In this document: positions 1 to 7,816 of the stretch, one piece after another | Layout of the letters: every line of letters starts with the position of its first letter | How positions within the stretch are numbered: position 1 is the first letter of the stretch | Assembly: GCA_014649155.1 (NCBI GenBank) | Contig: BMSM01000004.1 | Span: 124,001 to 188,000 of the forward strand | Origin: Streptomyces griseoviridis | GTDB lineage: Bacteria > Actinomycetota > Actinomycetes > Streptomycetales > Streptomycetaceae | DNA length: 64,000 nt | Reading direction: 5' to 3' | Notes under the pieces: model-generated | Seen by the model: only the letters and a program-made list of their open reading frames with translations | Database searches by the model: none | Told to the model about the DNA's origin: nothing | Program-made: the position numbers and the translations under genes

Positions 1-83
1 CAGCCTCGGCAGGCGCCGCCCGGTCACGCCGGCCCCGGTGGGCGTCGTATGCGGAAGGGGCTGCTCCGGCCGGGCGTGGGCAC

Positions 84-524
84 GTGGTGCGCATGACGCT
101 CGCTCGCTCTTTTCCGGACAGTGCCGCCGAGTGGTGGATCGTCACCGGCGTCGTCGCCTTCTACGCGCTGTGCCGCTGGTTCCTCGCCTGGCGGGAGGCG
201 CGGCGGAACGGGGACCCGCATGCCGTGCGGGCCGCGTTCGCCGAGGAGGACGATCCCGTCGCCGTGCGGGCCACGATGACGGGCGGCTTCGCCTCCTACC
301 GACAGTTCCTCGGGTTCCTCGGCAGTGCGCTGGTGGTCGGGGTGGTCGCCGTCACCACGGAGGGGACGGCGCGCGTGGTGCTGTTGTCGACGCTCGTGCC
401 CGTGCTCGTCGCGGCGCTGGCCTGTCTCGACTTCCGGCAGGCGCGGAAGGCCAGGGAGGGCAGGAGGGCCGGGCGGGCGACCGTATCGATGTCGGGACGG
501 CTCGATCGGCGAGCGTCGGACTGA
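84..524 (+). CDS. Small membrane protein, function unknown
   Basis: This encodes a 146-residue integral membrane protein whose function I do not recognise. Three hydrophobic stretches are visible at about residues 17-36, 72-92 and 96-114, separated by charged segments, and the C-terminus is Arg-rich and probably cytoplasmic. A GTG start at 84 is used here. An in-frame ATG at 93 would shorten the protein by three residues and is equally possible, since no strong ribosome binding site decides between them. Codon use is typical for the region. The next gene follows 71 bases later on the same strand. Confidence 0.65.
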   Translation: MVRMTLARSFPDSAAEWWIVTGVVAFYALCRWFLAWREARRNGDPHAVRAAFAEEDDPVAVRATMTGGFASYRQFLGFLGSALVVGVVAVTTEGTARVVLLSTLVPVLVAALACLDFRQARKAREGRRAGRATVSMSGRLDRRASD

Positions 525-595
525 TCGACCGGGGGCCCGCGTCCGTACCTCCTGGCGTACGAGTCGTCGGTCCGTGTCGTCGTCCTGGAGGCGCC

Positions 596-1366
596 GTGCG
601 CATGTCCCGCAGCGGGATCGGGGCCGTCGTCCTGTTCGGTGTGCTGAGGCTGGCCCTGACCGCCCTGGCCTTTCCCGGCGTGGTCGGTCTGGAGGGGAAG
701 GGGAAGGACGGCGGGCAGGACCGGCTGGTGGCCAGTACGCGGTACGGGCCGGTCACCGAGGCCGACCGGGACTTCGTGGTCAAGGTGCGGGCCGCCGGGC
801 TGTGGGAGTACCCGTTGGGCAAACTGGCCATGGAACGCGGCACGTCGTCGAAGGCGATGCAGGCGGCCGGGGAGCACCTCGTCGTCGGGCACGCCGGGCT
901 CGACGCCGCGTGCCGGCGGGTCGCGGCCGAGCTGGGCATCATCCCGTCCGACGAGGCGAGTCCGCAGCAGCGGGGGTCCGTGCGGACCGCGGCGGGCAGG
1001 CGGGGGCAGGAGTTCGACGCCACCGCCGTCGCCGTCACGCGGGTGACGCACGGGCAGATCTTCCCGGTCATCGCCGACATCCGCGCCACCACCCGGAACA
1101 CCGAGGTGCGCGAGCTGGCCGACCTGGCCAACGACACCGTCCTCGACCACCTGCCGGTCCTGGGAAGGACCGGCCTGGTCCGGTACGGCGACGTCGGCTT
1201 CCGACAGACCGCCCCCGCGAAGCTGCCCGAGGACCGGGGCACCCCGCCTCCGCCGCGGCCGGGCGAGGTGACCGCCGTGCTCATCCCGCGGCCGGACCTG
1301 GACGTACGGGCCGGGGGGCCGACGCCGTCGCTGGTTCCGGCGGCCACGCCGACGAGCGGGGGCTGA
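596..1366 (+). CDS. DUF4142 family protein, probably secreted or membrane-anchored
   Basis: This encodes a 256-residue protein with an N-terminal hydrophobic signal or anchor (about residues 5-25) followed by a helical DUF4142 (ferritin-like) domain. The domain is recognised from the opening T-E-A-D-R-D-F-V-V-K-V-R-A-A-G-L-W-E block and the repeating helical pattern that follows. The family is common in Streptomyces envelopes; its biochemical role is not established. The GTG at 596 lies five bases after a GGAG motif. The in-frame ATG at 602 is the alternative start. The C-terminal 40 residues are Pro-rich and probably disordered. Confidence 0.72.
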   Translation: MRMSRSGIGAVVLFGVLRLALTALAFPGVVGLEGKGKDGGQDRLVASTRYGPVTEADRDFVVKVRAAGLWEYPLGKLAMERGTSSKAMQAAGEHLVVGHAGLDAACRRVAAELGIIPSDEASPQQRGSVRTAAGRRGQEFDATAVAVTRVTHGQIFPVIADIRATTRNTEVRELADLANDTVLDHLPVLGRTGLVRYGDVGFRQTAPAKLPEDRGTPPPPRPGEVTAVLIPRPDLDVRAGGPTPSLVPAATPTSGG

Positions 1367-1469
1367 CGGGGTCTCCGGGGCCGCGGGGAGGGACCAGTGG
1401 CCCTCCCCCGGCGGGCGGGTCGCGTGCGAGGGTGGGCGGCGGACGGCACCCCGGCCCTGGGAGGCGACC

Positions 1470-1961
1470 ATGGCGCGTACCGGCACCGCATCCCGCCGCG
1501 CCCGGACCGGCAGCCGCGGCCGGTGGCGGCTCGGCGGCCGGCTGTCCGTGCTCCTCTTCCGGGCGGGGCTCGGTCACCTCCTGGGCCGGCGGCGGCTGTT
1601 GCTGCACCACACCGGGCGGGTCAGCGGGCGTCACCGGCAGGCGGTGCTGGACGTGGTGGCGTGCGACCCGACCGGACCGAGCTGGACGGTCGCCGCCGGC
1701 CGGGGCACGCGCGCGGACTGGTACCGGAACCTGCGCCGCCGGCCCAAGACCGTCGTCCAGTCCGGCAACCGCCACCACGCGGTCACCGCCCGCTTCCTGA
1801 CCGCCGAGGCGGGGGCGCGGATGATGGTGGAGTACGCCCGCCGCCGGCCCGCGACCGCCCGCCGGCTCTGCGACCGCCTGGGGCTGCGGGTGGACGGGAG
1901 CGAGGGGGCGTACCGCGCGGCGGGCCGCGCCATCGCCTTCGTACGGCTGGACGCGGACTGA
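1470..1961 (+). CDS. Nitroreductase-family deazaflavin-dependent oxidoreductase (DUF385)
   Basis: This encodes a 163-residue protein of the DUF385/Ddn-like family, split-barrel proteins that usually bind deazaflavin F420. The family signature A-D-W-Y-R-N-L-R followed by P-K-T-V-V-Q is visible at about residues 82-97, and the preceding LLLHHTGRVSG segment matches the usual strand-turn before it. The N-terminal 25 residues are Arg-rich and variable. The ATG follows GGGAGGCGACC, a good ribosome binding site. The physiological substrate cannot be inferred from sequence. F420 binding is a family expectation and is not proven here. Confidence 0.8.
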   Translation: MARTGTASRRARTGSRGRWRLGGRLSVLLFRAGLGHLLGRRRLLLHHTGRVSGRHRQAVLDVVACDPTGPSWTVAAGRGTRADWYRNLRRRPKTVVQSGNRHHAVTARFLTAEAGARMMVEYARRRPATARRLCDRLGLRVDGSEGAYRAAGRAIAFVRLDAD

Positions 1962-2036
1962 GCGGGGACCGGCTTCGCCGCCCTGGGGCGTCCCCCGCGT
2001 GGGATGATCCAGGCCGGGTGAGCGGGAGGGGCGGAC

Positions 2037-2531
2037 GTGAGCGGCACCGGGGCGGGCACGGGCGGGACACCGGACGAGGACGACGTGTGGCGGAAGTTCC
2101 TCATGGACAGCGAGGAGGCCATACGGGTCTCCGCGCCCCGGGAACCCTCCGCGCGGGAGCGGGAACCGGGGAGGACCGCGTCGGCCGTGGCGCGGCCGGA
2201 CGGCCCCGCCGGGCCGGGCGCGGTGGCGGGCGGCGTCGGTGAACCGTGGCAGCCGGACGAGCCCTTACCGTGGCCGGCCTGGCGTGACCTGGACGGGCCC
2301 GCACGGTTGCGGCGGGTCGCCCGGGGGCTCGGCGCCGCGGCGGCGGTCGTCCTCGCGCTGACCGGCTGGTCCCAGCTCACCGCCGGTCCTGGCACCCCCT
2401 CCGGCGGGCCGGGCGACACCGTGGTGGAACGGGTGGAGGACGCGCCGGCGGAACTGCCCACGGCCGGCCCGTCCGGGGCGGTGCCCTCCGGGGCCGCGAG
2501 CGCCTCGGCGTCCGCGTCGGCCACGTCCTAG
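2037..2531 (+). CDS. Hypothetical protein with one transmembrane segment
   Basis: This encodes a 164-residue protein of unknown function. The N-terminal half is acidic then Pro/Arg-rich. One hydrophobic segment is visible at about residues 97-113 (GLGAAAAVVLALTGWSQL). The C-terminal tail is a low-complexity Ala/Ser/Pro region ending in alternating Ser-Ala. This looks like a single-pass protein with a cytoplasmic N-terminus (D-E-D-D-V-W-R-K-F motif near residue 13) and a short disordered exterior. GTG start. It converges with ku, from which it is separated by 136 bases with no convincing terminator. Confidence 0.6.
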   Translation: MSGTGAGTGGTPDEDDVWRKFLMDSEEAIRVSAPREPSAREREPGRTASAVARPDGPAGPGAVAGGVGEPWQPDEPLPWPAWRDLDGPARLRRVARGLGAAAAVVLALTGWSQLTAGPGTPSGGPGDTVVERVEDAPAELPTAGPSGAVPSGAASASASASATS

Positions 2532-2667
2532 TAGGTCGTGTCCGGTCCCTCTTCCCGGCGCAGGGCGAGGCAGGGCCGGACCCGCTCCGGGCTGCGCGCG
2601 GCGGGGCGAGCGGGCCCGCCCGGGGAGGAGGGGCTCCGCGGCACGGCCCAGCACCCCGTGGGGGGGG

Positions 2668-3936
2668 TCAGGCGCTGCGGCGGCCCGACGTCGTCTTCTT
2701 CGCCGGGGTCTTCCTGGCGGAAGCCTTCTCGCCGGTGGCCTTTCCGGACGCGGCTTGCCCGGTGGCCTTCCCGGACGCGGCCTTCCCGGACGTTGTCCTT
2801 CCGGACGCGGCCTTCCCGGCCGTGCTCTTTTCGGCCGTGCTCTTTCCGGCCGTGGCCTTCCCGGTCGACGCCTTCTTCGCCGTGGCGCCCTTCGCGGCAC
2901 TCTTCGGCGTGGCACTCTTCGGCGTGGCACTCTTCGCCGTAGCGCTCTTCGCCGTGCTCTTGCGTGCCGTGCTCTTCTTGCCGGTCTCGTCCGCCGTTCC
3001 CTCGGCCGTAGCGCTTCTCGTGGCCGGCTCGGCCTGCGTCTTCTTTCCTCCCCCGCCGCCCGGCGCCGTCTTCCTGCCCCCTGACGCGGCCGGCTCGCGC
3101 CGCGGGAGCCGGGTCACCTCGGCCGAACCGCCCTCGCCCTCCCCCTCCCCCTCCCCCTCCCCGCGAGACTCCCGGGCCGCCCGGACGCTGTTCTCCAGGG
3201 CCGCCATCAGGTCCAGCACCTTCCCGGACGTGGCCGGGCGAGGCGTCTCCGGCGGGGCCTCGCCCGCCGACTTGGCGGCGATGACCTCCTCCACCGCCTC
3301 CCGGTACTCGTCGTGCAGCTCGCTGAGGTCGATCTCGCCGAGCGTGTCCATCAGGGCGTCCGCGAGGTCCAGCTCCTGGTCGCGCACGGTGACGTCGGTG
3401 TCCGGGGCGACGCCCTCGGGGGCGCGGACCTCGTCCGGCCAGAGCAGGCCGTGCATGGCGATCGCGTCGTCCACCACGCGCAGCATGCCGAGCCGCTCGC
3501 GGCCCCGCAGCGCGTACTTGGCGATGGCGACCCGGTTGCTGCGCTTGAGTGCCTCGCGCAGCAGCGTGTACGGCTTCGCGGCCGGGGCGCCGCTCGCGGC
3601 GAGGTAGTACGCGGAACTCATCTGGAGCGGGTCGATCCGGTCCTCCGGCACGAAGGCCACGATCTCGATGGTCCGCGCGGTCGGGATCGGCAGGGCGGAC
3701 AGGTCCTCGTCGGTGATCGGGACGATCGAGCCGTCCGCGTCCTCGTAGCCCTTGCCGATCTCCGCCTGGGAGACCTCGCGGTCCTCCAGCTCGCAGACCT
3801 TGCGGTAGCGGATGCGGCCGCCGTCCTCCGTGTGGATCTGGCGGAAGGAGACCGCGTGGTTCTCGGTCGCGTTCACCAGCTTGATCGGGATGCTGACCAG
3901 GCCGAACGAGATGGCGCCATTCCAGATGGATCGCAC
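2668..3936 (-). CDS. ku: Ku protein, DNA end-binding factor of non-homologous end joining
   Basis: This encodes a 422-residue bacterial Ku that binds DNA double-strand ends and recruits LigD. The N-terminus V-R-S-I-W-N-G-A-I-S-F-G-L-V-S-I-P-I-K-L is the classic start of the family, followed by the R-Y-R-K-V-C-E segment and the beta-barrel core to about residue 260. The GTG at 3936 is chosen because homologues start here and GAAAGG lies eight bases upstream; the frame stays open further upstream without such support. After a Glu/Gly repeat near residue 285, the last 110 residues are a Lys/Ala/Ser/Thr tail of short repeats (KSAT, GKAA, SGKA), like the DNA-binding basic extensions of actinobacterial Ku. 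It is divergent from ligD across 66 bases. Confidence 0.95.
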   Translation of the reverse strand: MRSIWNGAISFGLVSIPIKLVNATENHAVSFRQIHTEDGGRIRYRKVCELEDREVSQAEIGKGYEDADGSIVPITDEDLSALPIPTARTIEIVAFVPEDRIDPLQMSSAYYLAASGAPAAKPYTLLREALKRSNRVAIAKYALRGRERLGMLRVVDDAIAMHGLLWPDEVRAPEGVAPDTDVTVRDQELDLADALMDTLGEIDLSELHDEYREAVEEVIAAKSAGEAPPETPRPATSGKVLDLMAALENSVRAARESRGEGEGEGEGEGGSAEVTRLPRREPAASGGRKTAPGGGGGKKTQAEPATRSATAEGTADETGKKSTARKSTAKSATAKSATPKSATPKSAAKGATAKKASTGKATAGKSTAEKSTAGKAASGRTTSGKAASGKATGQAASGKATGEKASARKTPAKKTTSGRRSA

Positions 3937-3987
3937 GTGCAGCACCTTTCGGGCGAGGACCACGCCGGGCGGTTCGTACCGTTTTCG

Positions 3988-3998
3988 TGAGATTCTCA
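3988..3998. promoter_or_regulatory. Short palindrome in the ku/ligD divergent promoter region
   Basis: The 66-base space between the divergently read ku and ligD contains the perfect palindrome TGAGA-T-TCTCA, ending five bases before the ligD ATG. Its position could allow one regulator to act on both genes or on ligD translation. The sequence is short, and no known regulator site is matched with confidence. Confidence 0.3.
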
Positions 3999-4002
3999 TC
4001 GT

Positions 4003-4893
4003 ATGGCGCCCATCACGGAGGTGGAGGGGCGGCGGGTGGCCCTCAGCAACCTGGACAAGGTGCTGTACCCCGCGTCCGGCTTCACCAAGGCCGAGCTGCT
4101 GCACTACTACGCGACCGTCGCCGACGTGCTGCTGCCCCATCTGCGGGATCGGCCGGTGTCCTTCCTGCGGTATCCGGACGGGCCGGACGGGCAGCTCTTC
4201 TTCACCAAGAACGTGCCGCCGGGTACGCCCGACTGGGTCACCACGGCCGAGGTGCCGAGGTCGGAGGGCCCGGCCCGGATGGTGCTGGTGCAGGACCTGC
4301 CGAGCCTGATGTGGGCGGCGAACCAGGTGGCCGAGTTCCACACGCACCAGTGGGTCGCGGCCGAGCCCGGCGAGGCCGACCGGCTGGTGTTCGACCTGGA
4401 CCCGGGGCCGCCCGCGACCGTCGTGGACTGCTGCGAGGTCGCCCTGTGGCTGCGGGAGCGGCTGGCCGGGGACGGGATCGCGGCGTACGCGAAGACCTCC
4501 GGGGCGAAGGGGCTGCATCTGCTGGCCGGGGTGCGCGGGGCGTCGTCGGAGCGGGTGTCGGAGTACGCGAAGGCGCTGGCGGTCGAGGCGGAGCGGGCGC
4601 TGCCGGAGCTGGTGGTGCACCGGATGACGCGGAGCCTGCGGCCGGGGAAGGTGTTCGTGGACTGGAGCCAGAACGCCGCCCGGAAGACGACGGCGGCCCC
4701 CTACACCGTGCGGGCGCGCACGGAACCGGGGGTGTCGGCGCCGGTGACGTGGGAGGAGGTGGCGGAGTGCCGGACGGCACGGGAGATGGCGTTCGTTCCC
4801 GCAGACCTGCCGCCGCGGCTGGCCGGCCTCGGTGATCTGCTGGCCCCGCTGTTCGACCGGGAGGCGGCGGGCACCCTTCCGCCGTCGGCCTGA
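4003..4893 (+). CDS. ligD: LigD polymerase-domain protein (NHEJ primase-polymerase)
   Basis: This encodes a 296-residue stand-alone LigD polymerase domain of the archaeo-eukaryotic primase superfamily. It adds nucleotides at broken ends during non-homologous end joining together with Ku. Visible family motifs are L-S-N-L-D-K-V-L-Y-P at the start, the catalytic F-D-L-D-P-G (DxD metal ligands, near residue 131), the T-S-G-A-K-G-L-H block, and V-F-V-D-W-S-Q-N near the C-terminus. No ligase or phosphoesterase domain is fused; in Streptomyces these activities are often split over separate genes. Its partner ku lies directly upstream on the opposite strand. Confidence 0.93.
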   Translation: MAPITEVEGRRVALSNLDKVLYPASGFTKAELLHYYATVADVLLPHLRDRPVSFLRYPDGPDGQLFFTKNVPPGTPDWVTTAEVPRSEGPARMVLVQDLPSLMWAANQVAEFHTHQWVAAEPGEADRLVFDLDPGPPATVVDCCEVALWLRERLAGDGIAAYAKTSGAKGLHLLAGVRGASSERVSEYAKALAVEAERALPELVVHRMTRSLRPGKVFVDWSQNAARKTTAAPYTVRARTEPGVSAPVTWEEVAECRTAREMAFVPADLPPRLAGLGDLLAPLFDREAAGTLPPSA

Positions 4894-4911
4894 CGGACCG
4901 CCGCCCGCCCC

Positions 4912-5715
4912 TCACAGCACCGCCCACGTCCTCCGGTCCCGGGCCATGGCGTGCAGCGCCTCGACGTCCCCCGGCTTCAGCACTCCCCCGAGCCGCCCCA
5001 GGTCCGGCAGTTCCGCGTCGGTCAGCACGCGCAGGTCGCGGGGCGGGGCGGGGACCGTGACGCCGGCCGGGCCGACCAGGGCGAGAAGGGGACGGACCTC
5101 GGCGGTCAGCGCGTAGGAGGCGCGGTCGGCATCGGCGCGGACCCGGCGCAGCAGCGGGCGGGGCGCCTGGCGGCCGAGCGTGACCAGGGGATCGGCGATG
5201 CGCACCCGCGCCTTGCGGGCGTCCAGGGTGTGGACAGCGTAGAGGCCGCCGGGGCCGATCAGCAGGTGGTGGACGCGGTCGCCACCGGGCAGCGGGACGG
5301 AGTGCAGGGTGCGCCAGCCCGCGCCGTCGAGCCCGTCGAGGGCCCGGCCGACCGTCTGCTCGGCGGCGAGGGCCCGGCGGCGCGGGTCGGGGCGGAGGCG
5401 GTGCGCGGGGCCGGGGTCGCGGTCGAGGGCGACGAGGACGGCCTCGCCGGGGCGGTTGGGAGCGAGGTCGTCGTCGGGGTGGAGGGCGAGGCGGGCCAGC
5501 TCGGCGGGGGTGGGGACCGGGGGCGGGCCGACCGTCACCGGGCCGGTGAGGAAGGGGCGCAGGGCGTCGAGGACGGCCGTGCGGCTGTCGTCGGCGATCA
5601 GGTGGACCCGGGCGGCGTCACGGTCGTACCAGGCGAGGGCGCGGCCGTCCGGGAGGCAGACGTAGAGGCGTTCCCGGCCGTGCCGCCAGGCCGGTACCAC
5701 GCGTGGTCGGTCCAT
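4912..5715 (-). CDS. NERD (nuclease-related) domain protein
   Basis: This encodes a 267-residue protein whose middle part carries a NERD-type signature: a hydrophobic V-H-H-L-L-I-G-P-G-G-L-Y-A-V-H-T segment at about residues 148-163, the usual core strand and turn of this nuclease-related fold. The N-terminal 100 residues form a separate, unrecognised region. NERD domains are thought to be relatives of the PD-(D/E)xK nucleases, but catalytic competence is not evident here. The gene converges with ligD (18 bases between stops), so the DNA-repair neighbourhood is suggestive but not proof of a repair role. Confidence 0.65.
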   Translation of the reverse strand: MDRPRVVPAWRHGRERLYVCLPDGRALAWYDRDAARVHLIADDSRTAVLDALRPFLTGPVTVGPPPVPTPAELARLALHPDDDLAPNRPGEAVLVALDRDPGPAHRLRPDPRRRALAAEQTVGRALDGLDGAGWRTLHSVPLPGGDRVHHLLIGPGGLYAVHTLDARKARVRIADPLVTLGRQAPRPLLRRVRADADRASYALTAEVRPLLALVGPAGVTVPAPPRDLRVLTDAELPDLGRLGGVLKPGDVEALHAMARDRRTWAVL

Positions 5716-5939
5716 CTGCCGTCATCCCTTCCCGGCGGCCGGCGCGCACGGCCCGCGCCGGCCCCCGCACCCGCCCCGGTGCGTTCCCGCCCCCCTCGAC
5801 CATGGAACAGGCGGGACGCGCCGCGGGCAAGAAGCCAGCGCCGCTCCCCGATGGCGCAGCGTGACGGGCGACCCCTCGGCGGCGCTCCTAATGTGGCGAT
5901 TGGCCATGTTCGTCCCACGTCCCTCATGGAGGTCGTCCC

Positions 5940-6392
5940 ATGTCCCGCTTCCCGCGTTCCTCCGCCCGCCCCCTGCGCCGTCTCGCCATAACGGCCGCCG
6001 CCGGCGCGCTCGCCACCGCCGCCGCGGTGGTCCCCGCCTCCGCCGCCGCCCCGGCCGGCCCCGCCGCCGGCACCGGGTTCACCGCGGGCGACGGGTGGGG
6101 CGACGACCCGGCCTTGACCAGCCACTCCGGCGGAAGTGGGCACGGCGGGCACGAGCAGGGCCGCTACCGCGGGATCGTCACGGCCGACCGGCTCGCGCTG
6201 CGCACCGCGCCCGACCGGGGCTCCGAGATCATCCGCTACGCCCACCGGGGCGAGACCGTCCGCATCCACTGCAAGACCGGCGGCGAGCGCGTGCAGCGCA
6301 ACCCGATCTGGTACCTGCTGACGGACGGCACCTGGGCGTGGGGCGCGGCCCGGTACATCGACAACGTCGGCCCCGCGCCGCGCTGGTGCTGA
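5940..6392 (+). CDS. Secreted SH3-domain protein
   Basis: This encodes a 150-residue exported protein. The N-terminus has a twin-Arg-containing basic region followed by a hydrophobic Ala-rich core and an A-S-A-A-A cleavage region near residue 37, a typical signal peptide. The mature part contains a bacterial SH3-like fold: a G-I-V-T-A-D-R-L-A-L-R-T-A-P stretch followed by paired Cys residues (C-K-T and the final W-C) that could form a disulfide. Small secreted SH3 proteins of this kind are common in Streptomyces and may bind cell wall, but the ligand is unknown. ATG start after a GGAGG-like site. Confidence 0.75.
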   Translation: MSRFPRSSARPLRRLAITAAAGALATAAAVVPASAAAPAGPAAGTGFTAGDGWGDDPALTSHSGGSGHGGHEQGRYRGIVTADRLALRTAPDRGSEIIRYAHRGETVRIHCKTGGERVQRNPIWYLLTDGTWAWGAARYIDNVGPAPRWC

Positions 6393-6439
6393 TGCACGTA
6401 CAAAGCACCGCACATCCCGGCATCGGTTAAGTTCCGGAC

Positions 6440-7816
6440 ATGACGCAGGCCGGAACCGGACCCGGAATCACCGTGGCGGCGGCGGACGCACCGGCTCCCG
6501 TCGCCCGCCTCCCCCGGCGCCGGGGCATCGAACTCGCCCTCATCGTGCTGGCCGTGCTGCTGTCGGTGTGCGGCTACTGCGCCGTCGGCATCGCACGGCA
6601 CGGCGCCCTCCCGCCCGGCGCCGCCGGTTACGGCGCCGGGCTCGGCGTGCTCGCGCTGCTGGCGCATCTGGCGGTACGGCTGCGCGCGCCGTACGCCGAC
6701 CCGCTGCCGCTGCCGATCGGCGTGCTGCTCAATGGTCTCGGCCTGGTGCTGATCTACCGCCTCGACCTGGAGACGCCGGGCGACCGGGCGGCCCCCGCCC
6801 AGCTGGTGTGGTCCGCCCTCGGCATGGCGCTGTTCACCGGCATCGTGCTGCTCCTGCGCGATCACCGCCTTCTCCAGCGCTACACCTACGTCTGCGTGGC
6901 CGCCGCCCTCGTCCTGCTGACCCTGCCGATCCTGTTCCCGGCGGTGAACGGCGCCCGGATCTGGATCAGGGTCGCCGGGTTCTCCATCCAGCCGGGCGAG
7001 TTCGCGAAGGTGCTGCTCGCGGTGTTCTTCGCGGCGTACCTGGCGGCGAACCGCGGCGCGCTGACGTACGCGGGGCGCCGGGTGTGGGGGATGCAACTGC
7101 CCACCGGCCGGGTCCTCGGCCCGATCGTCGCGGTGTGGCTGGTGAGCGTCGGCGTCCTGGTCCTGGAGCGCGACCTCGGCACCTCGCTGCTGTTCTTCGG
7201 TCTGTTCGTGGTGATGCTCTACGTCGCCACCGGCCGCACCGGCTGGATCGCGCTGGGGCTGCTGCTCGCGGCGTTCGGCGCGGTGGCGGTGGCCCGGCTC
7301 GAACCGCATGTGCACGGCCGGGTGGAGGACTGGCTGCACCCGTTCGCCTCCATCGAGGCGGGGCTCGGCGCGAACCAGCTCGCCCAGTCGCTGTTCGCGT
7401 TCGGCGCGGGCGGGGTGACCGGCAGCGGGCTCGGGCTCGGCCATTCCGTCCTCATCGGTTTCGCCGCGAAGTCGGACTTCATCCTGGCCACCGCCGGTGA
7501 GGAGCTGGGCTTCCTCGGGCTGACCGCGATCTTCCTGCTGTACGCGCTGCTGGTGGAGCGGGGCTTCCGGGCGGGCCTGGCCCTGCGCGACCCCTTCGGG
7601 CGGCTGCTCGCGGTCGGGCTGGCCTCGCTGGTGGCGCTCCAGGTGTTCGTGATCGCGGGCGGGGTGACCGGGCTGATCCCGCTGACCGGGATGGCGATGC
7701 CGTTCCTGGCGCAGGGCGGCTCCTCGGTGGTCACCAACTGGGCGATCGTGGCCCTGCTGATCCGGCTCGGCGACTCGGCCCGCAGGCAGACGACCGCACC
7801 GGCGGCCGGCGCATGA
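6440..7816 (+). CDS. SEDS-family peptidoglycan glycosyltransferase (FtsW/RodA/SpoVE type)
   Basis: This encodes a 458-residue polytopic membrane protein with about ten to twelve hydrophobic helices. It belongs to the SEDS family, which polymerises lipid II glycan strands. Family marks include Q-P-G-E-F-A-K near residue 185, a G-S-G-L-G-L-G motif near residue 333, and K-S-D-F-I-L-A-T-A-G-E-E-L-G near residue 343. The stop codon overlaps the start of the downstream penicillin-binding protein in an ATGA arrangement, so the two are translationally coupled and probably form one SEDS/PBP synthase. Which of division, elongation or sporulation it serves cannot be told from the sequence. Confidence 0.92.
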   Translation: MTQAGTGPGITVAAADAPAPVARLPRRRGIELALIVLAVLLSVCGYCAVGIARHGALPPGAAGYGAGLGVLALLAHLAVRLRAPYADPLPLPIGVLLNGLGLVLIYRLDLETPGDRAAPAQLVWSALGMALFTGIVLLLRDHRLLQRYTYVCVAAALVLLTLPILFPAVNGARIWIRVAGFSIQPGEFAKVLLAVFFAAYLAANRGALTYAGRRVWGMQLPTGRVLGPIVAVWLVSVGVLVLERDLGTSLLFFGLFVVMLYVATGRTGWIALGLLLAAFGAVAVARLEPHVHGRVEDWLHPFASIEAGLGANQLAQSLFAFGAGGVTGSGLGLGHSVLIGFAAKSDFILATAGEELGFLGLTAIFLLYALLVERGFRAGLALRDPFGRLLAVGLASLVALQVFVIAGGVTGLIPLTGMAMPFLAQGGSSVVTNWAIVALLIRLGDSARRQTTAPAAGA

